Shown here in pieces: positions 22,915 through 35,361 of a stretch of 64,000 bases of DNA. How positions within the stretch are numbered: the stretch's first letter is position 1; every line of letters starts with the position of its first letter. Both the position numbers and the translations under genes were made by a program. Under the pieces are notes generated by a model, which had not been told where the DNA came from, did no database searches, and saw nothing but the letters and a program-made list of their open reading frames with translations. Origin of the DNA: Atherinomorus stipes (taxonomy: Eukaryota > Chordata > Actinopteri > Atheriniformes > Atherinidae); assembly GCA_023101725.1 (NCBI GenBank), contig JALJCO010001210.1, positions 16,273 to 80,272 on the forward strand, written 5' to 3'.

Positions 22915-23900
22915 CACTATATTGCGAAAAGTATTTGCTCAGCCATCCAAATGATGAAGTCAGGTGTTCCAATCACTTCCATGGCCACAGGTGTATAAAT
23001 GAAGCAGCTCGGCACGCATAGTGTGAAGAGGTGGCCAACTTTCTGCAGAGTCAATCACTACAGACCTCCAGACTTCATGTGGCCTTCAGATCAGCTCAAG
23101 AACAGTGACAGAGAGTTTCATGGAATGGGTTTCCATGGCGATCAGCTGCATCCATTCATACATCACCAAGTGCAACGCAAAGCGTGGATGCAGTGGTGGA
23201 AAGAAGCCACCAATGGACTCTAGAGCAGTGGAGGCGTTCTCTGGAGGGATCAATCATGCTTCTCTATCTGACAATCTGATGGACTGGCCTGGGTTTGGCG
23301 TTTGCCAGGACAACAGTACTGGTCTGATTACATTGTGCCAAGTATAAAGTGTGGTGGAGGGGGTTATGGTGTGGGGGTGGTTTTCAGGAGCTGGGCTTGG
23401 CTCCCTAGTTCCATTGAAAGGAACTCTGAATGCTTCAGCATACCAAGACATTCTGGACATTCTGATTCCATGCTCCAAACTTTGTGGGACCAGTTTGGAG
23501 CTGGCCCCTTCCTTTTCCAACATGACTGTGCACCAGTGCACAAAGCAGGTCCTTAAAGACCTGGATGCAGAGTCTGGTGTGGAGGAACTGGACTGGCCTG
23601 CACAGAGTCCTGACCTCAACCCCATAGAACACCTTTGGGATGAATTAGAGGGGAGACTGAGAGCCAGGCCTTCTGGTCCAACAGCAGTGTGACCTCACAA
23701 ATGTGCTTCTGGAAGATGGTCAAAGATTCCCATAAACACTCCTAAACCTTGTGGACAGCCTTCCCAGAAGATGAAGCTGTTCTAGCTGCAAAGGTGGACC
23801 AACGTCATCCTGAACCCTATGGATCAGGAATGGGATGTTACTGAAACTCATACTGTATGTGAGTCAAGACAGGTGAGACAATACTTTCGGCAATATAGTG
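22915..23900 (+). mobile_element. Tc1/mariner element, 0.99 kb, truncated and broken
   Basis: The inverted ends read CACTATATTGCGAAAAGTAT and ATACTTTCGGCAATATAGTG. TA duplications lie at 22913-22914 and 23901-23902. It is shorter than a full Tc1-type element (commonly 1.2-1.6 kb), so the N-terminal DNA-binding part of the transposase is probably deleted. The remaining coding part is described at 23302-23692. TSD and ends are intact, so internal deletion and decay followed insertion or came with the copy. Confidence 0.9.
23302..23692 (+). pseudogene. Tc1-type transposase remnant, frameshifted
   Basis: The frame from 23351 reads VMVWGWFSGAGLGSLVPLKG, then NASAYQDIL, and later DWPAQSPDLNPIEHLWDELE. 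These match the catalytic half of Tc1 transposases, including the last acidic residue of the DDE/DDD triad. The middle motif LFQHDCAPVHKA, which supplies the second catalytic Asp, lies in a different frame (frame of 23302-23556). At least two compensating frameshifts therefore break the gene. The first Asp region and the helix-turn-helix are not recognised upstream. It cannot make an active enzyme. Confidence 0.85.
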
Positions 23901-23902
23901 TA

Positions 23903-25196
23903 TTTATACAGTATATACCGCACATATATTTATGTATATATGTATATATACATATATACATATATTTGCAGTTTTATATAGACACAGAAACTATAATCTG
24001 ATAGGCTACCACCATCTTGTGGCACAGAAGCTAGAGTCTGGCTGCTTCAACGTTTCATTCCCTAAAACTCTTAGAAGGGGAAATAGCATGTTTTGTATCT
24101 TTGCAGTGGAATTGTGATTCACAAAAAAAGTATCAATTCTGATATTTTGCTTGGCTGGTATCGAAGTATCGACTCCAGGGTATCAGTATGCCCATCCCTA
24201 GTTCAAACGGAAGTCTTATTTCCTGGGCTCATATCCAAACTCAGTTTCTTCTTGTTCTCCTTTGAATCAAACTGACTGGAAACTGATTTTAAAATGTTTC
24301 CATCACAGAGTACTTTTGGCCTGATTGGTCTCTGTTTCTGTTAAATATTCACATATTTCTCACAGGAAATTCCTGATATTGCATAAAGCAGCAGACTCCT
24401 CTAATTAGCTGATGGGTTTTCTTAGCGACGGCTGTTTTCCTGCCAGGACGGTGGCAGATGAGCTTTGTTTAGCTCCCCAGCCTCGCTGTCATCCAGTCCG
24501 TTGAAGGTAATGATGTTTGTTTGGACGTTTCCTGGCGGTTTTGACAATTAGGAACACTGGCAGCTTCTCTTGTTCAGAGTTTCAGTTTCTCAGTAGTTTC
24601 TTTATCTTCCAGTAAAGACGGCCTTTCTTAAATATGACTCGCAGCCAGCAGGGATGATAATTCTAAAAGCAGATTTATAGCCGCGTATGCTGCACGTCAC
24701 CACGTGAATGCACGCCTGTGTTTCAGCGATAGCATATGGAAACACTTCTGTTCCCAGATTTATTTTTCTTGGCTTTCCATTATCATTTATTTGGCTCCAC
24801 CACACAGACTTGAACAAACAAACTCAAGTTAAATTGCATTTAAAATCTGGCAGCAGTCTGGATGCCCCACGAGTCACATTCATCAGGGAGCTTCACAACG
24901 TCTTAAATAACTACACTGGCTGGGAAATGATGATCTGAGCTGAGAGGTGACGACAGAGAGATGATGTGTGGAAGCAGGTTTACAAAGACCAAACGTTTCA
25001 AATGAGAACTACTCAACCTATTGTTTGTTTCTAAGTTTGATGCTGTGGGAAACAAACCTTTAACATCATATACAGTGAAAACTTTGCTTCAGACCTTCAT
25101 GGTAAGAAGCAGATGTGTATCATCCGCCCCCTAGTGGATGTCTTTACAACTACAATAATTATGACAGCATGGAGCATGTTTTTATTTATTAATTTG
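23903..25196. other. Unassigned; AT-rich tract and a GTATC-rich repeat end
   Basis: A TATA/CATATATA tract lies at about 23918-23975. Around 24125-24215 a GTATCGAAGTATCGACTCC-type stretch ending in CCCATCCCTA looks like the terminus of another dispersed repeat. No gene is supported in the remainder. Confidence 0.4.
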
Positions 25197-25480
25197 GTAG
25201 GGATATCTGATATTATTGGTCAATTCCGGCATTAAAATGTGATATTTGAAAATATGATTATAGATTTTTTTGGACTAAAATTTTTACAGACAAAATCTTG
25301 CGAGATCTCATATTATTACAAATTCTTGTTCCATCAGCGTTGGTCCAGGGTGTAGAAAAGTCCCGATTATCCTGGAGGAACTCCTCTCAGTTGTCTGGAT
25401 TGATTGGTATCGGAAATTTAGAGTTGGACAATATCGGTATATTGGACATTGGTTTTAAAAAAGCCAGTATTGTCTCACAT
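25197..25480 (+). repeat. Family A copy A4, internally deleted
   Basis: Begins near GGGATATCTGATATTATTGG and ends GGACAATATCGGTATATTGG. The core between the CTGGAGGAACT block and TTGATTGGTATCGG is missing. Confidence 0.7.
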
Positions 25481-25554
25481 ATTCAGCGGCTGTTTGGTGT
25501 TGAACATGCAGAATGTTTTTTAATTAATTAATTAACTTTTTTTTAACCCATGGG

Positions 25555-25760
25555 GAATGGGGACAACATTAGGCCACGCCCACCGACGTCTCCGGCAACC
25601 ACTGCATCTGCAGCAGATACAGCTGAAGTATTTTTCTAATTTTGCACAGAGAATGAATATTACATCAGTTCACCTTTAATATTGGTATCGGCCATGAAAA
25701 GCAGATTATTATCGGTATCAGTAGAAATTTTTCATATCGTTCACTACAAAATCTAACTCT
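25555..25760 (-). repeat. Family B copy with shared upstream block
   Basis: Reads CCACGCCCACC, then GGCAACCACTGCATCTGCAG, and then GGTATCGGCCATGAAAAGCA. The same order occurs at 40246-40450. It is one end of family B, which is tandemly amplified at 37778-38620. Confidence 0.7.
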
Positions 25761-25867
25761 TCTGTAGTGTCAAAGTATCAGCACATTGAAACAACCTTCA
25801 TCCATCACAATTTGTTTATCATAAAACACCTTTAAGTCATACTGCAGCACGTACACAGAAAACATTT

Positions 25868-26357
25868 GAATATCTGATATTATTAGCTTACTGATATCAT
25901 CGGCCAATATTGGCATTAAAATGTGATATAGGAAAATATTGGTATCCTTTTTTTCCTGACCAATATTTTGATTAGCGAGATTTTGTCATGGAACAATGAA
26001 ATCTCAAAGATTTCATTCCATCAGCGTCGGTCCAGCATGTGTAAACGTCCCTGTTATCCTGGAAGAACTTCATATCCCAGCATTCCTTTCAGAGTCATGT
26101 GACTGCGGTGCAGCTGTTGCTTTGAAGCTGCTTATAATATGTCTGGTTTTAAGTTGTTGGTTATGTTACCAAGTTGTCAGAAACATTAATAGTAGCCACA
26201 TGTTGGCTAATACCTGCTAGTATATTTTGGGATCTTTGCTCTCGGAGCAGAATATAGTTATATCTCTCAGAATATGAGATACAACCTCACAGTTATCTGC
26301 AGACATCGATATCAGTTGATATCGGATATTAAGAGTGTAATCTCGACATCCCTAGGG
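25868..26357 (+). mobile_element. Family A copy A5, nearly complete short form
   Basis: Contains both arms and the core (CTGTTATCCTGGAAGAACTT, GCATTCCTTTCAGAGTCATG, GTCTGGTTTTAAGTTGTTGG) and ends in GACATCCCTAG. The 34-bp internal array is reduced to less than one unit. The 74-residue open frame at 25996 is core element sequence that also appears in reverse at 20656-20889. Confidence 0.75.
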
Positions 26358-26520
26358 TCAACACATATACTCACAGTAGCACACAATATGTGTCAAGCCC
26401 ATCCTGGTCAGATCTGGTTAGACGCGCCTCACTTAGACAACGCAGTCCACCATAGCTGTGTTTTCCTACCACATCCTCTGTTACCTCTGGAACTGTCAGT
26501 CTGCAGTTATCCAGTAAAAT
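26358..26520. other. Unassigned spacer
   Basis: Nothing is recognised between family A copy A5 and family C copy 1. Confidence 0.3.
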
Positions 26521-27828
26521 GTAGGGGTGGGGGAAAAAAATTATAAACTGAAATATTGTGATATTTTCAGATGTTGATATCGTATTGATATTTCAAAATG
26601 CGGTATCAATCTATTTTACTGGCGAAATCTCATGAGATTTTATCATTCTGCAGGGTTCCCACGCGTCCTGGAAAAACTGGAAAATGATTGAAAATTTTTC
26701 CAGTCATGGAAAATACATGGAAAATGAGAAAAACAGTCTAATGTCCTGGAAAATCTTGAGTTGTCCTGGAAAATGATTTTTTTTTTCCCTTTGATTCGTC
26801 ACTACTTTGTCGCTACTTCGTCAGTGCTTCAATGCTGCTTCTCTGCTGCTTCGTCTCTACTCCGTCGCTGCTCCATCACTGCTTTGTCTCTGCTTCAGCA
26901 CTACTTCAGTGCTACTTTGTCACTGCTTTGCTGCTACTTCAGCGCTACTTTGTCACTGCTTTGCTGCTACTTTAGCGCTACTTTGTCACTTCTTCGGCGC
27001 TACTTCAGCACTGCTTAGTCTCTGCTTTGTTGATACTTCGGCGCTACTTTGTCACTGCTTCGTCTCTGCTTCGGCGCTGCTCCATCACTGCTTTGTCTCT
27101 GCTTCAGCACTACTTTGTCACTGCTTTGTCTCTGCTTCGGCGCTACTTTGTCACTTCTTCGGCTCTACTTCAGCACTGCTTAGTCTCTGCTTTGTTGATA
27201 CTTCGGCGCTACTTTGTCACTGCTTCGTCTCTGCTTCGGCGCTGCTCCATCACTGCTTTGTCTCTGCTTCAGCACTACTTCGTCACTGCTTGGTTGCTAC
27301 TTCTGCACTACTTTGTCACTGCCTCAATTCTGCTTCAGCGCTTCCTCAGTGCTGCTTCGTCTCTGCTTTGGCGATACTTCGTCACTCATTCGTCTCTGTT
27401 TTGTCACTACTGCTTCGGCGCTACTCCATCGCTACTTCGTCACTGCTTCATCTCTGCTTCGCTTCTACTTCCTCACTGTACAAATTATAAGCTGTAACTT
27501 TAGAACACTTCTCCAAAAGCTTGGGGTGGAATTTATTAGTCTATGCTGTGATAACTGGACTTGTACTGTAGCAGCTGGAAAAGTCCGGAAAATGTCCTGG
27601 AAACCTCTTGGAAAATAGTTTCAAGAAAAGAGTGTTCTGTCATGTTCTGTCATGAAATCTCCGGAGATTTTGCAAGATTTTGCGATATTTCATTTAAAAA
27701 TTATGAAATATCAGAAGATTTTATTTGTAAAATAGATCAATACCGCGTTTTTAAACATCAATATGATATTGGCATAAGAAAATATTGCGATATTTCAGTG
27801 AATCAATATTTTTTTCCACCCCCGGAAA
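26521..27828. mobile_element. Family C element, copy 1, with nested repeat and minisatellite
   Basis: The left end (GGGTGGGGGAAAAAAATTAT, then a CTGAAATATTGTGATATTTT block) is mirrored at the right by GCGATATTTCAGTGAATCAA and a run of T then CCACCCCC. Inside, a second repeat with TCCTGGAAAA motifs brackets (26655-26780 and 27565-27620) an 11-bp minisatellite. Three layers are therefore nested. A smaller copy of family C lies at 35362-35752. Confidence 0.75.
26790..27478 (+). repeat. 11-bp minisatellite, ~62 units
   Basis: The unit is CTRCTTYRKYR, as in CTACTTTGTCA CTGCTTTGC. Because 11 is not a multiple of 3 and the unit has few stop-forming changes, all three forward frames stay open. They give proteins with an 11-residue period such as SALLCHCFVSA. 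These frames are not treated as genes. Confidence 0.93.
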
Positions 27829-27918
27829 AAAGTGTCTGCCAAATGACAATAGTCGTACTAGTTGTAGTAAAAGTAGTAGTCACAGGTGAAAATGCCTTCT
27901 ATTCGTGCTGTTCCTTTT

Positions 27919-28128
27919 AATGGGCTCTATGCACGACTCCTCTACTTCCTGAACTTAAGGTAGCTCCTCTGTTTTCTGTCTCTCATTACAGGACAGACTG
28001 ATTAATCCAGGTGTGTCTGGCCAGTTACTGATGTCAGGCACACCTGGATTAATCAGCTCATCCAGTAATGAAAGACAGGAAACAAAGGAGCTACCTTAAG
28101 TTGAGTTGAGTCGTGCATAGAGCCCATT
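27919..28128. mobile_element. Palindromic MITE, 210 bp
   Basis: The left arm starts AATGGGCTCTATGCACGACT and the right arm is its near-exact complement, ending GTCGTGCATAGAGCCCATT. Arms of about 95 bp include CACCTGGATTAATCAG and its complement. The loop is about 20 nt. It could fold into one long RNA hairpin. Confidence 0.85.
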
Positions 28129-29111
28129 TGTCCCTCAGAGGGAAGTTTTAAGGAAAATGCAGCTCCTGATCCCTTTATTCTGCAGATCTTTGCTCCACGT
28201 CAACAGAAACTTTCAGCCTGTGACTAAACAGCTGAAATAATCTTCATCGGTGGGATGTGGAGCCTCTTCCTCGCCTAGCATGAATTTACTTTGGGCTCAG
28301 TGGCTCTGTGTGCTGGAAGTAAACTTGTGAGAGACGATCTGATCTGTGATGCAGGATTCCAGCATTACTCTCCTAAATTAGCAGTGAGGATGCAGGAACG
28401 GTGGCCATCTTTACCCGCATCCTCCCTCCGACTCCGCTGCGGGAGGATGCAGCTGTGGATGTCGGGCTGATTTTCATTCCTCATCGGTTACCTGAGTCCG
28501 ACCGTGCACCTGTAAACGCTACATGCGTCTGATCCTGCTCACTGATCATCGTAAAGAAGCCAAGTCAGATCAGAGAAAAAGGTTTCCATTGTTTGTTTTT
28601 TGAATGAACTTTTCAAGAAGAGTTTGTAAATCTCAGATCAGGGCAAAACTAAATCAATCTTCTGGCTGTTCACAGCTCGAATTTTAAGGCGTCTATTGAC
28701 ATTTAAACTGTCTTCCTAGTATTTAACTCCACCCTTCAAACCTTTGTGCAGCAGGAAGCCGGAAGGATTTGTGGCTTTAATCTCAGGCGGGGTCTTTCTG
28801 GGAGAGTTTCTGCTTCTGTCTGTGCTGCTTTCCTCTGAACACATCCACATCCAGAAGCAGAAATGCAGCCACAATCATTTTCTCAGCTCATTCTGGTGAA
28901 GCGATGGTGCTCAGACCTGCCTGGGAAAGTGATGGAGAGCCACGTCGTGCTTGATCCTTCCAGGTAAGAAAGGATGCAGTTTTCTGGTGATATGTCTTCA
29001 TCCTGGTCATTTGCTGTTAATATGGACTCATGGGACGTTTTAAGGCTTAATTACTTCTGGAGAATGAAGTCAGTGATCAACAAACCAAAGTTTTCTGCTC
29101 TGAATTACTTA
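28129..29111. other. Unassigned with one weak exon-like frame
   Basis: Mostly unrecognised sequence. An ATG frame at 28863-28963 runs open for 33 codons to a good donor (CAG then GTAAGAA), starting MQPQSFSQLILVKRWC. It matches no family I know and may be chance. Confidence 0.3.
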
Positions 29112-30062
29112 AAATACAGATATTCGATATTATTTGGCCGATATTGGCATTAAAATGTGATATGGGAAAATTGCGATTTCAGTGTTTTTTTTCTAAATAA
29201 TATTTTTCTAAAAAAAATGTTGCGAGATCTCGTTGTTCCGTTATGAAATCTCGCAAGATCTTCTTTGATTAGTCCTGGTCCTCAATGACCAGGGTCCTGC
29301 AGGTCTCGTGAGATCTTGTTTTGTTACGAAATCCTGCGAGTTCTCGTTCATTTAGGCCTGACTTTGTCCTGCAGGTTTTAAGAGTTTCCCTGCTTCAACA
29401 CACCTGACCCAAAGTAATGAGTAATAAACACAGATGTCCAATATTATCAGCTTACTGATATTACCGGCTGACACTGGCATTAAAATGTGATATCAAAAAA
29501 TAATGGTATAGTTTTTTTCAGACTGATATTTTTATTGACAAAATTTTGCAAGATCTCGTTCCGCAACGAAGTCTCGTGAGATCTCGTTCCATTGGTCCTG
29601 GTCCTGAAGGGCCAGTTTCCTGCAGGTTTTAGGAGTTTCCCTGCTTCAACGCACATGACTAGAATCAATGTGTAATAAGCAGAGATGTCAGATATCATTC
29701 AACATCAGCATTAAAATGTGATATCGAAAAATATCTGTATCGGTCTTTTCAGACCAAAATTTTTAAAAAGAAAATCTAGTTAGATCTTGTTCTGTTATGA
29801 AGTTTCCCGAGTTTTTGTTCCATTAGCAGCAGTCCAGCATGAATAAAAGTCCCTGTTATCCTGGAAGAACTTCATATCCCAGCATTCCTTTCAGTCGTGT
29901 GACTACGGTGCAGCTGCTGCTTGTACCTCTCGAAATATGAGAGATACAAGCTCATAGTTGTCTGCATAGATCGTTATTGGTTGATGCTAGAAATTAAGAG
30001 TTGGACAATATCAGTATCAGTTATCGGTATAAAAAAAAAAAAAGCCAATATCGAACTTTTGT
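29112..30062 (+). repeat. Cluster of family A fragments (A6-A8)
   Basis: Three adjacent starts are seen, near 29115, 29430 and 29690. Each has the CATTAAAATGTGATAT motif followed by a pyrimidine run and an AGATCTCGTT-like block. Only the last continues into the core and the closing arm. A CTGCAGGTTTTAAGAGTTTC stretch joins the first two and recurs between the second and third. The cluster looks like a tandem duplication of the 5' part. Confidence 0.65.
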
Positions 30063-31320
30063 AGATTAAACATTACGTGTGGTGCCATTGCATAAGATCG
30101 GGTAAACATTTTTTTTATAACTTTTATTTCCTATGTTGTGCCACACCACAGTTGACAAACTGTACATCACTAACAGAGAACAACAATAGAATAAAGATAT
30201 AACTAAAACATCAAAAGAATTATTGGTATGATGAAAATTGATACTGATATTTTCCAATGTTACATGTTAATGCAGATATTTGCTGGTAATATGGGACTTT
30301 TTTAATATGTGTCGATTACAAAGAAGTCATAAGGACATGTTGTAGCAATCATGGACGGATGACTCGTCTGCAAACTTGTGCAACCAGAACCTGGACAAGG
30401 TGTGTCATGTATTGGGGGGGGGTTAATTTTCCCATCGTTTGTAAAAAAACCTCCATTTCTGACTACGATGCGCTTCATTTCTGCCTCCTCTCGTTTCTGA
30501 GTCATATTGCATGTCTATGGCTTGCCTTTTCTTGGCAGTGCAACAAGCTGCACAAGCAGACTTCTGACATTCTGGTATACAACTGACCTTGGAATTTGCT
30601 TCGGCCATCACTTCAGCGAAAGTGTGAGGAGACGTTTATTAAAGGAAGCTCTGTGAGAGGTGCTGCTTGCCTGCTGGAAAACGCTCTTAGAATGATGCTG
30701 AGATCCATCAGAACGATCTGTCCTTTTACAACGTGATGATGATGATGATGGGGAGTCTAATCTACCACAAAGATCTCAGGTTTAATACTTGTTTCAGAAG
30801 CCGTTCTTTATACGAACACGAAACAGATTAAAATCAGAAACGGACACAGAAGGCACAAACAGCAAAAGTGAGGATTCATCTGAGGCTTGGGTGGAAATAA
30901 GAGCATAAAAAGCACATGACATTTAAATAACCTGATGACAGTTAGTAACCTAAGATCCAGGAACAAATGAGTTCCAGTATAGATCATAAACAACATATCA
31001 GATAATTAAACTAAGACGTTTTATCATTTGAAGGAAAATCTTCTCTGTGAATCTGATACAGCAACACATCTGTAATAGGTAGAACAGGAGCAACAAAAGG
31101 TGGAAAAGTAATAATAGGAGGAGACTTTAATAGCTAATCAGGTTTGGAGGACAGGTCAGTTAAGATGGACGGATGTTCATGAAGATCCTCCATGCACAGT
31201 GTAGAATATCATCAGAAGATTTAGGAGGAATCTCTGTGTGCATTAAAATTTGAGATGATTCTCTAGAGAAACCACTGATGGAGTCAGGACGACTTCCAGG
31301 AATCTGTCTGTTCCACGTCA
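30063..31320. other. Unassigned
   Basis: A family A-like arm remnant lies near 30240-30300. A GAT microsatellite is near 30736-30750. No gene is supported; opposing open frames at 30302-30611 have no splice context. Confidence 0.35.
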
Positions 31321-33645
31321 CATCACCCTGGAACTACTTTTTATAGATGTTTTATTACACGATGGTAAACATCACCCTTGAACTACTTTTTACAGACGTG
31401 TTACTACACGATGGTAAACACCACCCTGGAACTACTTTTTACAGACGTGTTACTACACGATGGTAAACATCACCCTGGAACTACTTTTTACAGACGTGTT
31501 ACTACACGATGGTAAACATCACCCTGGAACTACTTTTTACAGATGTTTTATTACACTATGGTAAACATCACCCTGGAACTACTTTTTACAGACGTGTTAC
31601 TACACGATGGTAGACATCACCCTGGAACTACTTTTTACAGATGTGTTACTACACGATGGTAAACATCACCCTGGAACTACTTTTTACAGACGTGTTACTA
31701 CACGATGGTAAACATCACCCTGGAACTACTTTTTACAGACGTGTTACTACACGATGGTAAACATCACCCTGGAACTACTTTTTATAGATGTTTTATTACA
31801 CTATGGTAAACATCACCCTGGAACTACTTTTTACAGACGTGTTACTACACGATGGTAAACATCACCCTGGAACTACTTTTTACAGACGTGTTACTACACG
31901 ATGGTAAACATCACCCTGGAACTACTTTTTACAGATGTTTTGCTACACGATGGTAAACATCACCCTGGAACTACTTTTTACAGATGTGTTGCTACACGAT
32001 GGTTAACATCACCCTGGAACTACTTTTTATAGATGTTTTATTACACGATGGTAAACATCACACTGGAACTACTTTTTACAGATGTGTTGCTACACGATGG
32101 TAAACATCACCCTGGAACTACTTTTTACAGATGTGTTGCTACACGATGGTTAACATCACCCTGGAACTACTTTTTACAGACGTGATACTACACGATTGTA
32201 AACATCACCCTGGAACTACTTTTTACAGACGTGTTACTACACGATTGTAAACACCACCCTGGAACTACTTTTTACAGACGTGTTACTACACAAAGGTAAG
32301 CATCACCCTGGAACTACTTTTTACAGACGTGTTACTACACGATGGTGAACAGTACCCTGGAACTACTTTATACGGACGTGTTACTACACGATGGTAAGCA
32401 TCACCCTGGAACTACTTTTTACAGATGTGTTACTACACGATGGTGAACAGTACCCTGGAACTACTTTTTACAGACGTGTTACTACACGATGGTAAACACC
32501 ACCCTGGAACTACTTTTTACAGATGTGTTACTACACGATGGTGAACAGTACCCTGGAACTACTTTTTACAGACGTGTTACTACACGATGGTAAACACCAC
32601 CCTGGAACTACTTTTTACAGACGTGTTACTACACGATGGTAAACATCACCCTGGAACTACTTTTTACAGACGTGTTGCTACACAATGGTAAACATCACCC
32701 TGGAACTACTTTTCACAGACGTGTTACTACACGATGGTAAACATCACCCTGGAACTACTTGTTACAGACGTGTTACTACACGATGGTAAACATCACCCTG
32801 GAACTACTTTTTACAGATGTGTTACTACACGATGGTAAACGTCATCCTGGAACTACTTGTTACAGATGTGTTACTACACGATGGTAAACATCACCCTGGA
32901 ACTACTTTTTACAGATGTGTTACTACACGATGGTAAACATCACCCTGGAACTACTTTTTACAGACGTGTTACTACACAATGGTAAACATCACCCTGGAAC
33001 TACTTTTTACAGATGTGTTACTACACGATGGTAAACATCACCCTGGAACTACTTTTCACAGACGTGTTACTAAACGATGGTAAACATCACCCTGGAACTA
33101 CTTATCACAGACGTGTTACTACACGATGGTAAACACCACACTGGAACTACTTTTTACAGACGTGTTACTACACGATGGTGAACACCACACTGGAACTACT
33201 TTTCACAGACGTGTTACTACACGATGGTGAACACCACACTGGAACTACTTTTTACAGACGTGTTACTACACGATGGTGAACACCACACTTGAACTACTTT
33301 TCACAGACGTGTTACTACACGATGGTGAACACCACACTGGAACTACTTTTCACAGACGTGTTACTACACGATGGTGAACACCACCCTGGAACTACTTTTT
33401 ACAGACGCGTTACTACACGATGGTAAACACCACCCTGGAACTACTTTTTACAGACGTGTTACTACACGATGGTAGACATCACCCTGGAACTACTTTTTAC
33501 AGACGTGATGATACACGATGGTAAACATCACCCTGGAACTACTTTTTACAGACGTGTTACTACACGATGGTAAACATAACCCTGGAACTACTTTTTACAG
33601 ACGTGTTACTACACGATGGTAAACACCACACTGGAACTACTTTTT
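31321..33645 (+). repeat. 49-bp minisatellite, ~47 copies
   Basis: The unit reads CATCACCCTGGAACTACTTT, then TTACAGACGTGTTACTACAC, then GATGGTAAA. Spacing is a strict 49 bp. Variants cluster along the array: GATGTTTTATTACAC in the left third, GTGAACAGTACCC in the middle, and CACCACACTGG with TTCACAGACG at about 33130-33370. This shows local higher-order amplification. Confidence 0.97.
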
Positions 33646-34787
33646 ACAGATGTTATTGTACATCTTGTTCACATCCAGCTCATATTTTCCATCCAATCTT
33701 TAAACGTCTGCGTTTCTTCATCTGATTTGTTGTTTACGTTGTACTGGAATTAGAATTTGTTGATGAGATGAGTTTTACAAACATTTTAAGCAGCGTCCCG
33801 ATGTTTTTTGGAGTAGAATTTTTTTATTTTCCAGTTTTTTCTGACAGATGTCTTCTGGACCCTGATGCTTCGAAACACTGCATCCAACTCAGTTTTACTT
33901 CCGCTCCCTGTCACTGCTCTGCTCCGTGATCCTCACTTTAAAAATCTCTTTTTGCACTGGCAGCCTAACTGTTCTCACACGGTGCTGAACCTTCGCACCA
34001 TGACCTAACGGATACGAGTCCACAGAAAGTACAATGACAGGCGTAATTTGGCGCCGTAGGATCTGATTTCCACGCTGATCAGAGAAAACATTGTCAGACA
34101 GCTTAATTAGTTTCACTCAGCTCCCTGCTGCGGCCTGATAACACTGGCGAGTCCAGTACTGAAATATATGTATTTCATTTATAGGAGCAGCGAGAAAGCA
34201 GGAAAAGAGTAAAAGTTGTCGTCCATCATAAAACCCTCCGATAGACGACGTGATGGGAATGACAGGAAGCAGATATCCAATGCAACAATGAAATGAGACA
34301 CCATAAGTCACCTTGATGGAGAAGACGTGGACATTATGCCACACTGTGAGGGTGAGCACCCCACTGAGCATGTGCAGTGGAGCTACAGAATGCGTGACAT
34401 TGTCGTACCTGCTGAACAGGTTGCTCTCTCCGCCTGAGGGAGGAAAGAAATAATCTCCACTCAGTCTGTTCCACCTTTGAGAGTAGACATGGCTGAAAAA
34501 ATAGCAAAGCTCTACGGTGTTAAAAGCAGGAGAAATCTGAAAATATGAACACACACCTGCTTCAATTGTGCAAATATATAAACAAGATGAAATTTCCTGC
34601 CTTAGCGCCTCATCAAAGTGTTGGCATTGAGACGTGTTTGGTTCGGTGGCAAATAAAAAGCCTTCAGTGGGAAAGTGTGATGAGCTGGACGTGAATTAAA
34701 GCTGCTGCTGACTCGGAAACACTGAGCTCCTGTTTGCAGGCACAGCTGAGGATGCACAGTCAGCTCTGTGTTGTATCTCTACGCAGG
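33646..34787. other. Unassigned
   Basis: No gene is supported. The 145-residue minus-strand frame at 34117-34554 has no recognised domain or splice signals. Confidence 0.35.
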
Positions 34788-34890
34788 GGGACATAGTGCT
34801 GCAGCAGGCACAAAATGATGATAGTTGGTTGGGTTTGGACTTCGAACCCCGTCTACCCGTGAGCAACGCCCTCAACCGCACTGCTGAGTA
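34788..34890 (-). repeat. tRNA-like SINE remnant
   Basis: On the minus strand, CAGCAGTGCGGTTGAGGGC resembles the D-arm/A-box part of Ser- or Leu-type tRNAs. GGTTCGAAGTCC (34838-34849) is a near-consensus B box at a suitable distance. The acceptor stem does not pair well, so this is a tRNA-derived SINE head or a pseudo-tRNA and not a functional tRNA gene. Confidence 0.45.
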
Positions 34891-34984
34891 ACGTTTTCTA
34901 AGTGCTGCAGTCTGACTTAAAGGTGTTTTATTATAATCAAATCGTGATGCATGAAGGTTGTTTTAATGTGTTGACACTTTGACA

Positions 34985-35240
34985 CTACAGAGGAATCAGA
35001 TATAATGATGAGCGATATGAAAAATTTCAACTCATAACGATAATTTTCTGCTTCTTTTGGCCGATACCGATATTAAAGCTGAAATTATGTAAAATTTATT
35101 CCGTCTGCAAAACTAAAGTAAATACTTCTGCTACAAGTGCTGCAGATCCAGTCATAGGAACGTCATAATGTAGGGATGCACGATATAATCGGCCCCCTGT
35201 CGGTCTATATCTGCCTTAAAACTGAGTATCGGACATCGGC
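34985..35240 (+). repeat. Family B fragments
   Basis: Contains GATGAGCGATATGAAAAATT, then TTTTCTGCTTCTTTTGGCCG, and a second start TAGGGATGCACGATATAATC near 35172. Both are family B starts. Confidence 0.6.
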
Positions 35241-35361
35241 CACCCCACCGATATTTAACCCATATTTAACTAATCAGCCCGCTCTTTTTAAAGTCTTAAA
35301 AACCAAAAACTTCTTCTTCTTCAAAAACTTATTTTTTACAGACCTAAAAAACTTCTAAAAA

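Noticed and set aside
26761..27618. Three overlapping Leu/Cys-rich frames of 134-227 codons
   Set aside because: Product of the 11-bp minisatellite; 11-residue period in each frame.
34117..34554. 145-codon minus-strand frame
   Set aside because: No recognisable domain, low-complexity features or splice signals; could be chance.
34788..34890. Possible functional tRNA gene on the minus strand
   Set aside because: The B box is good but the acceptor stem does not pair and the A box is off consensus; more likely a SINE head.
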